Below the pieces are notes generated by a model. It saw only the letters and a program-made list of their open reading frames with translations, was not told the origin of the DNA and ran no database searches. Below are positions 30,601 to 39,972 of a stretch of 64,000 bases of DNA, one piece after another. The DNA comes from Setophaga petechia (lineage: Eukaryota; Chordata; Aves; Passeriformes; Parulidae). The position numbers were made by a program, and so were the translations under genes. Each line of letters begins with the position of its first letter. Positions within the stretch are counted from its first letter, which is position 1. Where the stretch lies: the NCBI GenBank assembly GCA_024362935.1, contig JANCRA010000060.1, positions 3,197,501 to 3,261,500 of the forward strand, written 5' to 3'.

Positions 30601-30902
30601 CACCAGCAACTCTTTTCTGTACTGGCATGGGTGGGGGTATCACCACAATTAGGCACAGTCCTTACACCCAGCCATTAATTAGATTTGTCTAATTAGAAAT
30701 TCACTGAGTTATTTCACAGGGTGGATAAAGTCCTGCCTGGGTGGGGTTACATGAGACAGGCACAGATTCCCCTGGAGCTTCCAGAGCTGCCTGATAACCT
30801 GGAACAAATGACAGCTCCAGTTCTGGGGCCTGCACAGGGTGTGCATAATGCTCAACATCAGGCTGAGTCTGCATGGCTGAAAGGCAGGAATCAGGAAAAC
30901 CA
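30601..30902 (+). repeat. Direct duplication D, copy 1
   Basis: 302 bp repeated at 34519-34821 in the same orientation, 3.9 kb away. The first 74 bp differ at four positions, but 30675-30886 is identical over 212 bp. It contains TTAATTAGATTTGTCTAATT and a short open frame, shared with the other copy, that I do not recognise. It does not match CR1 or any LTR family in the window. Confidence 0.95.
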
Positions 30903-31388
30903 TCTCATTCATCAGAAACACAAATAAACCCTGGACAGAGGGATATTGCAGCCCCTGGTGGAGCAGAGCCAGGGGAGCAGCAGCTCTGCCCCCTCCCCTC
31001 TGCTAAATCAGGAGCAGGAGAGGGGAGAGCTGGGTTGGGAAAGGTATGAGGCAACACAGGTCCTCTCCAGCCCCGGGGACACAGTGTCCTGAGGCTAAAA
31101 ATACAGAGACAAACCAAAAAGTCAAGGCTAGCAAGAGGCATTAGCAGAGGCTGTTTATTTCTGTAGGCAGGGAGCACCCAGAGAGAGCCCAGCACTTGGT
31201 GCTGCCTGACGGACAGGCTGCTGCAGCTGGAGGGCTCAGGTTTCCTGCACACACAGGAACTGTCCCCTGTCCCCACTGTCACCTCTCACACCTTGCCTGC
31301 CATTATTTTTAGCTGCTGCACAAAGCAGGGTGATGTGCAGGAGCAGAAAGACAGACAAAGCATGGAAACACCACCCTGGTGAAGGCTT
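30903..31388. other. No gene recognised
   Basis: GC-rich spacer between duplication copy 1 and an LTR. The minus-strand open frame of 125 codons at 30905-31282 has no recognisable domain. Confidence 0.5.
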
Positions 31389-31763
31389 GTGGGGGTGTTT
31401 GAAGGTCCCCAGGATGAGGGAAGAGATGAGAATCTTGACTCCATGTTTCAGAAGGCTGATTTATAATTTTATGATATATATTATATTAAAAGAAAATGAT
31501 AAATTAAAACTATAGTAAAAGAATAGAAGAAAGGATTTCATCAGAAAGCTTGAAAGAAATAGAAAAGAATGATAATAAAACCTTGTGACTGCTCACAGCC
31601 TTGACACAGCTGGCTGTCATTGGTCATCAAGTAAAAAAAATTTCCCATGCTGGGTAAACAATTCTCCAAATCTCATTCCAAAGCAGCAAAACATGGAGAA
31701 GCTGAAGCTTCTCAGGAGAAAAGATCCTAAGGAAAGGATTTTTCATAAAATATGTCTGTGACA
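31389..31763 (-). mobile_element. Solo LTR
   Basis: Minus-strand TGTCACAGACATATTTTATG...CCCCCACA, with plus-strand landmarks TGACTCCATGTTTCAGAAGG, AATAGAAGAAAGGATTTC and ATCCTAAGGAAAGG. The flanks AAGGCT (31383-31388) and TAGGCT (31764-31769) form a 6-bp duplication with one change. Confidence 0.93.
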
Positions 31764-32051
31764 TAGGCTCCTGCCTTGCCACCAGCACAGGGATCCAGGC
31801 TCATCAAGGTTTGTGATAAACTCATCCAGAGTGGGATCAATTATGGAAATCTCTGTACCAGGCTTTAGCAGTGGCAGATGTCCCTCAGCCTGAGCAGGGC
31901 TGGGCTGGCCCTGCTGTGCCCCCACCACAGCTGGACACACCTGCCATAGCCCAAAGGTCCTTGGAAAGCTTCCACCACCAGAACCAGGGGGATGCAACTT
32001 CACTGGGCTGAGGACAGGGGTGTGCCCTGAGCCTGCTCCACACAGAGCCAC
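31764..32051. other. No gene recognised
   Basis: Short mixed-composition spacer between an LTR and a CR1. No feature recognised. Confidence 0.5.
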
Positions 32052-32183
32052 CACAGAATCCCAGAGTGCTTTGGGTTGGGAGGGACATTTAAGACAATCT
32101 CTGTCCAACCTCTGCCATGGCAGGGACACCTTCCCCTGTCCCAGGCTGCTCCAAGCCCTGTCCAACCTGGCCTTGGGCATGTC
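32052..32183 (-). mobile_element. CR1 LINE 3' end, truncated at a duplication junction
   Basis: Antisense CR1 with terminus: ACAGAATCCCAGAGTGC, TTTGGGTTGGGAGGGAC, GCCATGGCAGGGACACC and CCAACCTGGCCTTGGGCA. It breaks off at GGCCTTGGGCA, the same CR1 position where the copy at 32845-32993 stops matching arm A. The inverted-duplication insert starts a few bases further on. Confidence 0.92.
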
Positions 32184-32345
32184 CCACCATGTCCCTGCTC
32201 TGCAGTCCCACCTTGCAGGTGACAGGGTGGGGGTGACACCTCAGGGGGGCAGAGGGGAATTCTCTGGGCAGAGAGATCAAAAGCAGGACAGAGCAGAGGC
32301 TGGTGCAGTTTCCCTGGGCATGGACAGGCCCAGCTGCTCCTCAGG

Positions 32346-32719
32346 TGTAGCCATGATATTTTCTGAAAAATCCTTTCCTTAGGATTTTTCCTCCTGAGAA
32401 ACTGAGAGGCCTCAGGGACAAAATGTAAACAATGGTTATCTGCTGCTGTGGAATGCAGCAGGTGGATCTGGGATTGGTCTCATGTGGTTGTTTCTAATTA
32501 ATGGCCAATCACAGGGAGCTGGCTTGGACTCTGTCCAAGACACAAGCCTTTGTTATCATTCTTTTTCTATTCTTAGCTAGCCTTCTGATGAAACCTTTTA
32601 TTCTTTTAGTATAGTTTTAATATAATATATATCATAAAATAATAAATCAGCCTTCTGAAACATGGAGTCAGATCCTCATCTCTTCCCTCATCCTGGGGAC
32701 CCCTGTGAGCTCTGTCACA
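32346..32719 (+). mobile_element. Solo LTR with empty-site proof
   Basis: A 374-bp LTR, TGTAGCCATGATATTTTC...GAGCTCTGTCACA, flanked by CTCAGG at 32340-32345 and 32720-32725. The duplicated locus at 28493-28498 has the single-copy target without LTR, which fixes both ends. It carries TTCCTTAGGATTTTTCC, AATGCAGCAGGTGGATC, AATAAATCAGCC and GAAACATGGAGTCAG. Confidence 0.97.
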
Positions 32720-32844
32720 CTCAGGTCTGTGGGAGATGGGTCCCTGCTGGAGGTGCTTCTGCTCTGGGACATTGGGACAGCTTGGCCTTGTCCCCTGCCT
32801 AGAGAGGGTGGTGTGGGCACAGCAGAGAGTCATAAACCCAGCAT

Positions 32845-32993
32845 GGCTTGGGTTGGGAAGGGCCTTAAAGCCCATCCAGTGCCAGCCCTGCCATGGCAGG
32901 GACACCTCCCACTGTCCCAGGCTGCTCCCAGCCCTGTCCAGCCTGGCCTTGGGCACTTCAGGGGCAGCCACAGCTGCTCTGGGCACCTGTGCC
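32845..32993 (-). mobile_element. CR1 LINE 3' end, possibly chimeric
   Basis: Antisense CR1: CATGGCTTGGGTTGGGAAGG, GCCATGGCAGGGACACCTCC, GGCCTTGGGCAC then TTCAGGGGCAGCCACAGC. The left part matches arm A at high identity. The right part does not, and looks like a different CR1 copy with a small deletion at the join. Confidence 0.9.
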
Positions 32994-33681
32994 ATGACTG
33001 GAGCTGTCAGAGCTCAGCTCCCCTCCCCTGGCATAAAACCCTCAGTGACACCAGTGTGGAGCCACTGGCACACCAAGGGAACACCACAAGGAGCCCCTGG
33101 CACTGGCTGTGTGCCAGGCTGAGCCTCCCACACAGGCTCTTCAATTCAATTTGCCTTCCTTCATTAACCACAATGGATTCACATCCCAACCACAACTGAA
33201 AACAATCAATTATCTCTCTATTTAACCTCACTGCCATCTTCTCATTCCCTCTGTCCCACGTCTGGCTCCCTTCTGATATCCAAATTCTTGCAGGGCTGAC
33301 AGAAATTTGGCATGCTGTTCCCACTGCAGGACAAACTCCCAAAGTAAAGAAAGGAAAACATCCCAGTTTCTTCTGCAAGAGTGACTTCAGCACTAACTAC
33401 TGCAGAAATGTGAACAGAAAACTGCAGACTGGGAAGTGCAGCTGATCCCTCTGCACACTCCAGTGCAGGGACTGAGCTCTGTGTCCTGCTGGAAGGAACC
33501 ACATCCCTCTGATGGGAATGCTGCAGGAGTTCTGGGATTAGCAGGCACTTGATTTTCTAGGCTGATGGCAGAGGTACCTCATGGGAAAAGAGCACCCAAA
33601 AAAGTTTCACCCACCAGCAGATGCTGTTGGCTGCAGGAGCTGGTGCAGCACCAAGAATCACAGAACAAAACATCTCCAGTG
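32994..33681. other. No gene recognised
   Basis: Mixed DNA. The minus-strand open frame of 128 codons at 33007-33393 has no recognisable domain. Confidence 0.5.
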
Positions 33682-33687
33682 TGGGAT

Positions 33688-34147
33688 TGTCACTGTCAAA
33701 TTTTCTGGAAAAATCCCTTTGCCCAGGATTCTTCTCCTGGGAAGCTGAGAAGCCTCAGAGAAAAAGGAAAACAATATTATCTCATTTGCTTCTCCTGTGT
33801 TTTGCTGCTTTGGAACGTGGTTTGGAGATTGTTTCTCCAACATGTGGGTGGTTGATTGATTCATGTGAATTGTTTTTACTTCATGTCCAATCATAGTCCA
33901 GCTGTGTTGGGACTCTGAAAGGAGTCACGAGTTGTTCATTAGTATCTTGATAAGCCTTCTGTCTGTATCCTTTCTCTATTCTTCAGTAAAGTTTTAGTAT
34001 AATATAATATAATATAATATAATATAATATAATATAATATAATATAATATAATATAATATAATATAATATAATATGCCTTCTAAGAACGTGGAGTAGGAT
34101 TCATCATTTCCTTCCTGCCACAGGAGGAAGGAAATGCAAATACCACA
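33688..34147 (+). mobile_element. Solo LTR with (TATAA)n and perfect TGGGAT duplication
   Basis: A 460-bp LTR, TGTCACTGTCAAATTTTC...AAATACCACA, flanked by TGGGAT at 33682-33687 and 34148-34153. It has CCTTTGCCCAGGATTCTTC, GGGAAGCTGAGAAGCC and GCCTTCTAAGAACGTGGAG. Its excess length over relatives is a pentanucleotide array in the AT-rich region. Confidence 0.96.
33997..34075. repeat. (TATAA)n microsatellite in LTR
   Basis: About 16 pure TATAA units between TTTTAGTA and TGCCTTCTAAGAACG of the host LTR. It has the same motif and the same position as the larger array at 520-816. Confidence 0.96.
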
Positions 34148-34153
34148 TGGGAT

Positions 34154-34518
34154 AATTAATTTTTTGTGCTCCTTTGGCCTCTGAGAGCACATCAGATGAA
34201 GCAGAGCTGGTCTGACAATGAAGGGAAGGTGCTACAGCTGCTGTGCCATGGCTGAGCTTTGACACAAACCCAGTAAATCCCAGCCCAGGAGCCACCTGGA
34301 CCCTTGGTCATGGTGCACAGGCCATGGTGCCTCTGAGCTCTCACCAGCTCCTCACCCTCATCACCTCTGAGAGCCTCCTCCAAAGGAGCCAGGGATCCCA
34401 GGGCAGCCACAGGAGGCTCCCCATGGGCAGGGGACCTCCAGGGATGTCCTCACCATCCACACAGCTCCAGCTGGAGAGGGGGGTGTTCATTCTGCACCCA
34501 GCTGGGTGGTTTGTTGGG
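34154..34518. other. No gene recognised
   Basis: Spacer between the LTR and duplication copy 2. No repeat consensus or exon. Confidence 0.5.
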
Positions 34519-34821
34519 CACCAGCAACTCTTTTCTGTACTGGAATGGGTGGGGGTATCATCACAATTAGGCACAGTCCTTACATCCAGCCCTTAATTAG
34601 ATTTGTCTAATTAGAAATTCACTGAGTTATTTCACAGGGTGGATAAAGTCCTGCCTGGGTGGGGTTACATGAGACAGGCACAGATTCCCCTGGAGCTTCC
34701 AGAGCTGCCTGATAACCTGGAACAAATGACAGCTCCAGTTCTGGGGCCTGCACAGGGTGTGCATAATGCTCAACATCAGGCTGAGTCTGCATGGCTGAAA
34801 GGCACAAATCAGGCAAAACCA
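34519..34821 (+). repeat. Direct duplication D, copy 2
   Basis: Second copy of 30601-30902. Positions 34593-34804 are identical to 30675-30886. The left flank here (TTTGTTGGGCACC) differs from copy 1, which abuts a CR1, so the duplicated unit begins at CACCAGCAACTC. The right edge fades after GGCACAAATCAGGC. Confidence 0.95.
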
Positions 34822-35267
34822 CATGGAAAACACCAGGACAGTTCTTACCAGTGTTCCCTTCTCCTGCAGAGATATCAGGCAGCACAATCAGGAGGCTGAT
34901 GCTGCAGCCCCTGGTGCTGCACAGGAGCCCCAGACACCCAGGAGATGGGATGTCCCCAAGCCACCACTGTGGCTTGCACACAGGAATGGGATATTCATGT
35001 ACAGAACACAGAGGGAGTCACTGGGGCAACTCCTAAAGGATCAGAAGGATTTTGCAGCAGGCCAGGCAGGCAGATGGGAGAGCTGACCACAGGACAGATC
35101 CAGCCCACTGCTGGGGAGCACCAGGATCATGCAAGTTGTTTGCCCTTTTTGGGTTGTTTATCCTAGAAAATTCACCAGCTGAGAGGGGATCCAGGCTGCT
35201 GTTTACAGGGGCAGGAGTCAGGTCAGACAGAAAATCACTTGGGCTAAAAGAGAAACTGCTGCACAGA
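34822..35267. other. No gene recognised
   Basis: Mixed DNA; the open frames are continuations from duplication D without a recognised domain. Confidence 0.5.
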
Positions 35268-35410
35268 GAAATCAGAGAATGGTCTGGAGTGGAAGGAATT
35301 TAAAAGGTACTTAAAGACCATGGCATTCCAGCTCCCCTGCCTGGGCAGGGATTGCACCCAGGCTGCTTTGAGCCTCATCCAGCCTGGCCTGACCAGGTTC
35401 CAACCAGATG
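35268..35410 (-). mobile_element. CR1 LINE 3' end (diverged)
   Basis: Antisense: AATCAGAGAATGGTCTGGAG, TGGAAGGAATTTAAAAGG, CCCCTGCCTGGGCAGGG, CAGGCTGCTTTGAGCC and CATCCAGCCTGGCCTG. Confidence 0.8.
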
Positions 35411-35980
35411 CTTTTACACTCCAGCTGTGGGAACACAACCCAAAGTCATTTTAATTCACCCCAGGGCAGAAAAGCATCTTGTGGCACAGTCAGGAGCTGA
35501 TCTGGACTCACCCTGTGGCCCTGCAGCCTTGAAAAGCTCCTGGGCATTTCCTGCTGGCATGGCTGTTGGCACAGCTCTGCACCAGGCACCTGTGATGGGC
35601 TGAGAGCTCTCTGCACCCCACAGGAGAACGAAACAGCACTGAACATTCAGGGAAGCAGCAAGAAAATGCTCTCCTGAGAGACCTGAGCCTGTTTTTTTTT
35701 TTCCATTAGACTATTTTTACAGATGGGGAAATGAAGCAAGAAGGCAGGAATGGCCCCCAGCCACAGAGTTCTTTACTGGTAAGTGAACAGGCAGCTCTGC
35801 TATCAGATGTACACAGGGCTGCAGCATCCCCACCCCAAGGAACTCCTCCCAGCTCAGGGATGACCAAAGGCATGCTCCACACCTTCCCCTGGCTGGCTCA
35901 GGGGTGACCAAAGGGCCACCAAAGAGAAGGGAACACCTGTACCAGCCCTACAGCTCTGTGACACCTCCACTGCTCACACC
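35411..35980. other. No gene recognised
   Basis: Mixed DNA with an 11-T run near 35692. The phrase GGGATGACCAAAG / GGGGTGACCAAAGGG recurs (about 35860 and 35900), a short local duplication. Confidence 0.5.
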
Positions 35981-36355
35981 TGTGGCTGTGATGTTTTCTG
36001 AAAAATCCCTTTGCCAGGATTTTTCTCCTGAGAAGCCTCAGAGGAAAAGAAAAACAGTAATTATCTGCTGCTGTGGAATGCAACAGGTGCATCTGTGATT
36101 GGACCATGTTGGTTGTTTCTAATCATGGCCAATCACAGTCTGGCTGTCACAGACTCTCTGAGAGTCACAAGATTTTATTATCATTCTCTTTCCTTTTCTA
36201 TTCCTTTCAAGCCTTCTGATGAAATCCTTTCTTCTATTCTTTTAGTATAGATTTAATATAATATGTATCATAAAATAATAAATCAGCCTTCTGAAACACA
36301 GAGTCAAGATTCTCATCTCTTCCCTGATCCTGGGACCCCTGTGAACACCACCACA
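35981..36355 (+). mobile_element. Solo LTR
   Basis: TGTGGCTGTGATGTTTTC...AACACCACCACA, 375 bp, with CCCTTTGCCAGGATTTTTC, TGCTGTGGAATGCAACAGG, TTTCTAATCATGGCC and AATAAATCAGCC. The flanks CACACC and CATCCA do not give a convincing target duplication. Confidence 0.92.
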
Positions 36356-37077
36356 CATCCAGCTGGGAAAAGTCACGGCAGGATTTGAAAAAAGCTGGAG
36401 AGAGAAAACAGCAGGTCTAAAAGTGGAGATACCAATGCTCCAAAAATCCTGGCTTCTCCTGGTGAGTTTCTTTCCATGAAACTGCATTTTCCATGGAACT
36501 GCATCATCTGGCAGGTGGGGAAAAGGGGAAGCAGTTACACAAACAAGTAACTCGTGAGGATATGAGCATTTGATTAAGGGGCACTTCACAGGAGGTTCTT
36601 TACAAACATCTGAAGGACTCTAATACATGTTTGCAGTCATGTTTGGAGCTAATTTAAACAAAATGTTTAATTGCACAACCAGGTAGGAGTCAGATTATAC
36701 AGGAAAATTTGGTTTTCTTCCTTTTGCACAGCTTTCCCTTAGGTTCATGGTCCCTGCTACTCAAATTTCTCCCAGTCCTGGTTGTGGGAATAACACTTTT
36801 CCTGCTCCCCTTCCAGGCTCCCAGTGCCCAGTGACTGCAATCACAGCCCTGAGTGACTCTCAGGGACCCTCCAGCTTCTCAGGCCAATCACAGACAAACA
36901 GCAAAGCTGGAATTTCAAACATTGCTTGGAGCTGAACAGCTCTGAGAGCTCTCCAGCAAAACCACTTGATGAACAAGAGAAACTCCTGTCTGGAGCAGGG
37001 GATGGTACAGAGGAACCTGTGTCCCACAAGAGCCTCTGAGACCCCACAGAGCTTCTCCCAGTGCATCATCCCAGCAC
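36356..37077. other. No gene recognised
   Basis: Single-copy-looking DNA, AT-rich around 36600-36740. No repeat consensus. Confidence 0.5.
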
Positions 37078-37385
37078 GGTTTGGGTTGGAAGGGACCTTA
37101 AAGCCCATCTCATCCCACCCCTGCCATGGCAGGGACACCTCCCACTGTCCCAGGCTGCTCCCAGCCCTGCCCAGCCTGGCCTTGGGCACTGCCAGGGATC
37201 CAGGGGCAGCCACAGCTGCTCTGGGCACCCTGTGCCAGGGCCTCAGCACCCTCAGAGTGAGGAATTTTTATCTAACCCCCAATCTAAACCTCCTCTCTCA
37301 GTCAGAAGCCATTCCCTGTGTCCTGCCCCTCTATCCCTTGTCCAAAGTTCCCCTCCAGCTCTCCTGGACCCCCTTTATGCACAGG
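37078..37385 (-). mobile_element. CR1 LINE 3' end
   Basis: A 300-bp antisense CR1: CACGGTTTGGGTTGGAAGGG, GCCATGGCAGGGACACCTCC, GGATCCAGGGGCAGCC, GGCACCCTGTGCCAGGGCC, CAATCTAAACCTCCTCTC and CCAGCTCTCCTGGACC. Confidence 0.94.
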
Positions 37386-37455
37386 AAGTTTCTGAGGATG
37401 ATGGTCCTGTAATATTCCAAGAACAGGGGTAGAGAAAATGGACTTAGGGCAGAAG

Positions 37456-37842
37456 TGTGGTGGTGTTCACAGGGATCCCAGGACGAGAGAAGAGACAAGG
37501 ATTTGACTCCATGTTTCAGAAGGCTGATTTATTATTTTATGATATATATTAAAAGTAAATGATATATTAAAACTAAACTAAAAGAATAGAAGAAAGGATT
37601 TCATCAGAAGGATAGCAAGCAAAAACAATGATAACAAAAGCTTGTGTCTGACAGAGAGTCTGAGACAGCTGGACTGTGACTGGCCATTAATTAATAATAA
37701 CCACATAAGACCAATCATAGATGCACCTGTTGCATTCCACAGCAGCAGATAATCAATGTTTGCATTTTGTTCCTGAGGCCTCTTGGCTTTTCAGGAGAAA
37801 AAATCCTAAGGAAAGGATTTTTCATAAAAGATGTCTGCAACA
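37456..37842 (-). mobile_element. Solo LTR with perfect CAGAAG duplication
   Basis: A 387-bp LTR, minus-strand TGTTGCAGACATC...ACACCACCACA, flanked by CAGAAG at 37450-37455 and 37843-37848. Plus-strand landmarks are ATGTTTCAGAAGGCTG, GAATAGAAGAAAGGATTTC, AGAGAGTCTGAGACAGCTGG and ATCCTAAGGAAAGG. Confidence 0.96.
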
Positions 37843-37848
37843 CAGAAG

Positions 37849-38674
37849 TTCATTCTCACTTCACTTAAAAGCAGAAATCCTCCCCTTTTAATCCAAAGCC
37901 ACTCACTAACCCAGAACATCAGCTGTGCTACCTGTAACATCAACTGTGGGCACCCCTGCAGCTCCCCACCAGCCTCTGCAACTCAAACCTTGCACCAAAT
38001 CCCAGGAGCTCTGTGGCAGACATGCAGGTGGTTGGGATTCAGGGATGGGACGTGCTCCCTTGCTCACACACTGGCTCCAAACCCAGCTCTGCACCTGCAT
38101 CCCAACACATTCTGACCTCCACAAAGGAGCAGCTCTGCCAAGACCCCCCTTGTCACCCTCTGTGCCCAGCACAGGGGGCCCTGCCAGGGCCAGCAAAGCC
38201 CCGAGGGCAGCTGGAGCTGTCCCTGCTGGCTCAGCAGCCCTGCAGGGCCCTCCTGGCTCACTTTGCTGCTGGGCACACGTGGCTGCTGCACAGGTGGAGG
38301 CAGGTGGGTGCACGGGGGGATGGCCTGAGCACACCCACAGAGGTTTAGCACCCCAACATGGGCTTCTCCCCTGCTCCCAGTACCCACCAGCAGTGTCAGA
38401 GCTCTAACTCAGCTCCTGAGCTCCTTCCTTTGCCAAAAGCAGCCTGGGCCAGCCCCAGCACCTTCTCCTTGCTGTGCCCACAGCCCAGTCCCCCCAAACC
38501 CCCCCATTTTGGGCACTCCTGCTTTGCAGACTCCTCCTCAGCACAGAGCAGGGATCTCTGCTCAGGGTGCTCCTTCCCACAGCCATGCACAGATGAGAGC
38601 TTGGATCTTGGAAACAGGATCTGGGGGTGGGAAAGGAGAGCCAAGACCCCCCAGTCCTCCTGCCACCTCTGCTG
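37849..38674. other. No gene recognised
   Basis: GC-rich DNA. Overlapping open frames of 107-160 codons exist on both strands (37906-38407), but none has a recognisable domain. Their coexistence on both strands reflects base composition. Confidence 0.5.
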
Positions 38675-38730
38675 TGACACTCCTGCAGTGACACTCCTGC
38701 AGTGACACTCCTGCAGTGACACTCCTGCAG
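38675..38730. repeat. 14-bp minisatellite, 4 perfect copies
   Basis: TGACACTCCTGCAG repeated four times with no change. Perfect identity suggests recent expansion or length polymorphism. Confidence 0.97.
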
Positions 38731-38940
38731 TGCCCTGGCAGCTGCTGTGGATGAACAGGAACCTGCAGGGTCTGCTCCTGCAGCCAGCAGATATAAAACC
38801 CTGACCCAGGGGGGTCTTGACACAAATCCCTGCCAAGGAGAATGGCTGTCCAACCCTGCTTGGTCTCGTGGCAGTGAGAGGGATGCTCAGCCTGTGTTAG
38901 TGTGGTGGGAGGGAAGAGCCACAGGGAGATGGGAGTTGGT
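38731..38940. other. No gene recognised
   Basis: Spacer between the minisatellite and an LTR. No feature recognised. Confidence 0.5.
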
Positions 38941-39256
38941 TGTAGGAGCATTGGGGGGTAGGAAGGTCGGGATGGACAGACAGACATGAGAGATCTCTGC
39001 AGCCAGGGCTGGAACTTGGGGTTTATTGCAAAGGGCCTGGGGGCAGGGCCCTGCTGGGAGCTGCCAGACACAGCTCAGAGCAGCCCCAAAGAGGGAGAGG
39101 AAGGTAAAGAGAGAGAAGGCAAGAGCAGGGTAAAGAGAAAATGAGAGAATGAGGAAGAGTAAAAGAGAGCAAGGTTCCCATTACAATAAAATAAATCTTC
39201 TGTGTTGAATATTCTGATTCTCACTAACCAATCTAGTACAAGATACAAATCCTACA
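38941..39256 (-). mobile_element. Probable LTR of another ERV family
   Basis: The minus strand runs TGTAGGATTTGTATC...CAATGCTCCTACA, with inverted termini TGTAGGA / TCCTACA. It has a long pyrimidine-rich U3 (plus-strand purines 39090-39170), a polyadenylation signal GCAATAAACC (plus near 39018) and a downstream GTCTGTCTGTCCATCCC. I recall this as a passerine ERV LTR. The flanks GTTGGT and GCATTT do not match. Confidence 0.72.
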
Positions 39257-39590
39257 GCATTTCCATACAGCCTGTAGGAATCATTACATTACCATACTGG
39301 GTTACATTTTAAACCCTAAAAACTCCTCTTTGAGCCCCTTCTGCCAAGCCAGTGGGGTCTGCTCTGACCCTTGGGCCTGTCTGCAAGCAGAGGGTGTTGT
39401 TCCATCCAAAGGGGATCACCTTCAGCTGGCCATGCCATTGTTTTCCCGTTGTTCAGTAACTGAGGGATCTCAAAACTTGCTTTCATTTCAATCTCGGTTA
39501 TAGTTTCTATATTCTCAAAATCTTTTGCCAGACAATCATATTTATAAGGCTTTTCTGTTTCATCTTAGCCAACAGATGTAACAAGGTGCT
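39257..39590 (-). mobile_element. Possible ERV internal remnant next to LTR
   Basis: An AT-leaning stretch unlike its GC-rich neighbours lies on the upstream (internal) side of the minus-strand LTR. No open frame of useful length, no polypurine tract and no recognisable retroviral motif is present. The call rests only on position and composition; it may be unrelated DNA. Confidence 0.3.
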
Positions 39591-39972
39591 AATTACAGGA
39601 GAAAGGTAATTGCCTGCAAGGTAACTACAGGGCAGAGATGCCTACAGGGCTGCAGCCATGTCTGGCTCAGGTCATGGACACTGCCAGCTGAACTCCCCTC
39701 TGGAATTACCCTGACAGTGAAGGTGAAACCCCTGTGCCCCTCAGAGACAGCCACAGCTGTTCCTGGGCAGGGCTGGCCCAGCAGGGGACACTGCCCACAC
39801 CTGCTCCAGGGGACTGTGCCACCCTCACAGAGCAGCAGCAAAGCCTTCACCTCCCCACACACCAGCAGGGCCTGTGGGACCTCCAGAAAGAGCTCAGCAC
39901 ATCCTGGCAGTCCCCAGGCACCATCCTTGTGAGCAGCTCAGTGCAAGGTGCCTGAGAGGGAGATTCAAGAAC
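39591..39972. other. No gene recognised
   Basis: GC-rich spacer before the long LTR. No feature recognised. Confidence 0.5.

Larger units (their letters stand above)
32190..32993 (-). repeat. Inverted duplication arm A' (LTR-occupied)
   Basis: Reverse complement of 28198-28638. The left edge is TGTCCCTGCTCTGCAGTCCC; the match continues to CAGCTGCTCCTCAGG, is broken by a 374-bp LTR plus its 6-bp duplication, then resumes CTCAGGTCTGTGGGAG through the CR1 tail. High similarity ends at GGCCTTGGGCAC; to the right this arm follows ordinary CR1 sequence and arm A differs. Confidence 0.93.
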
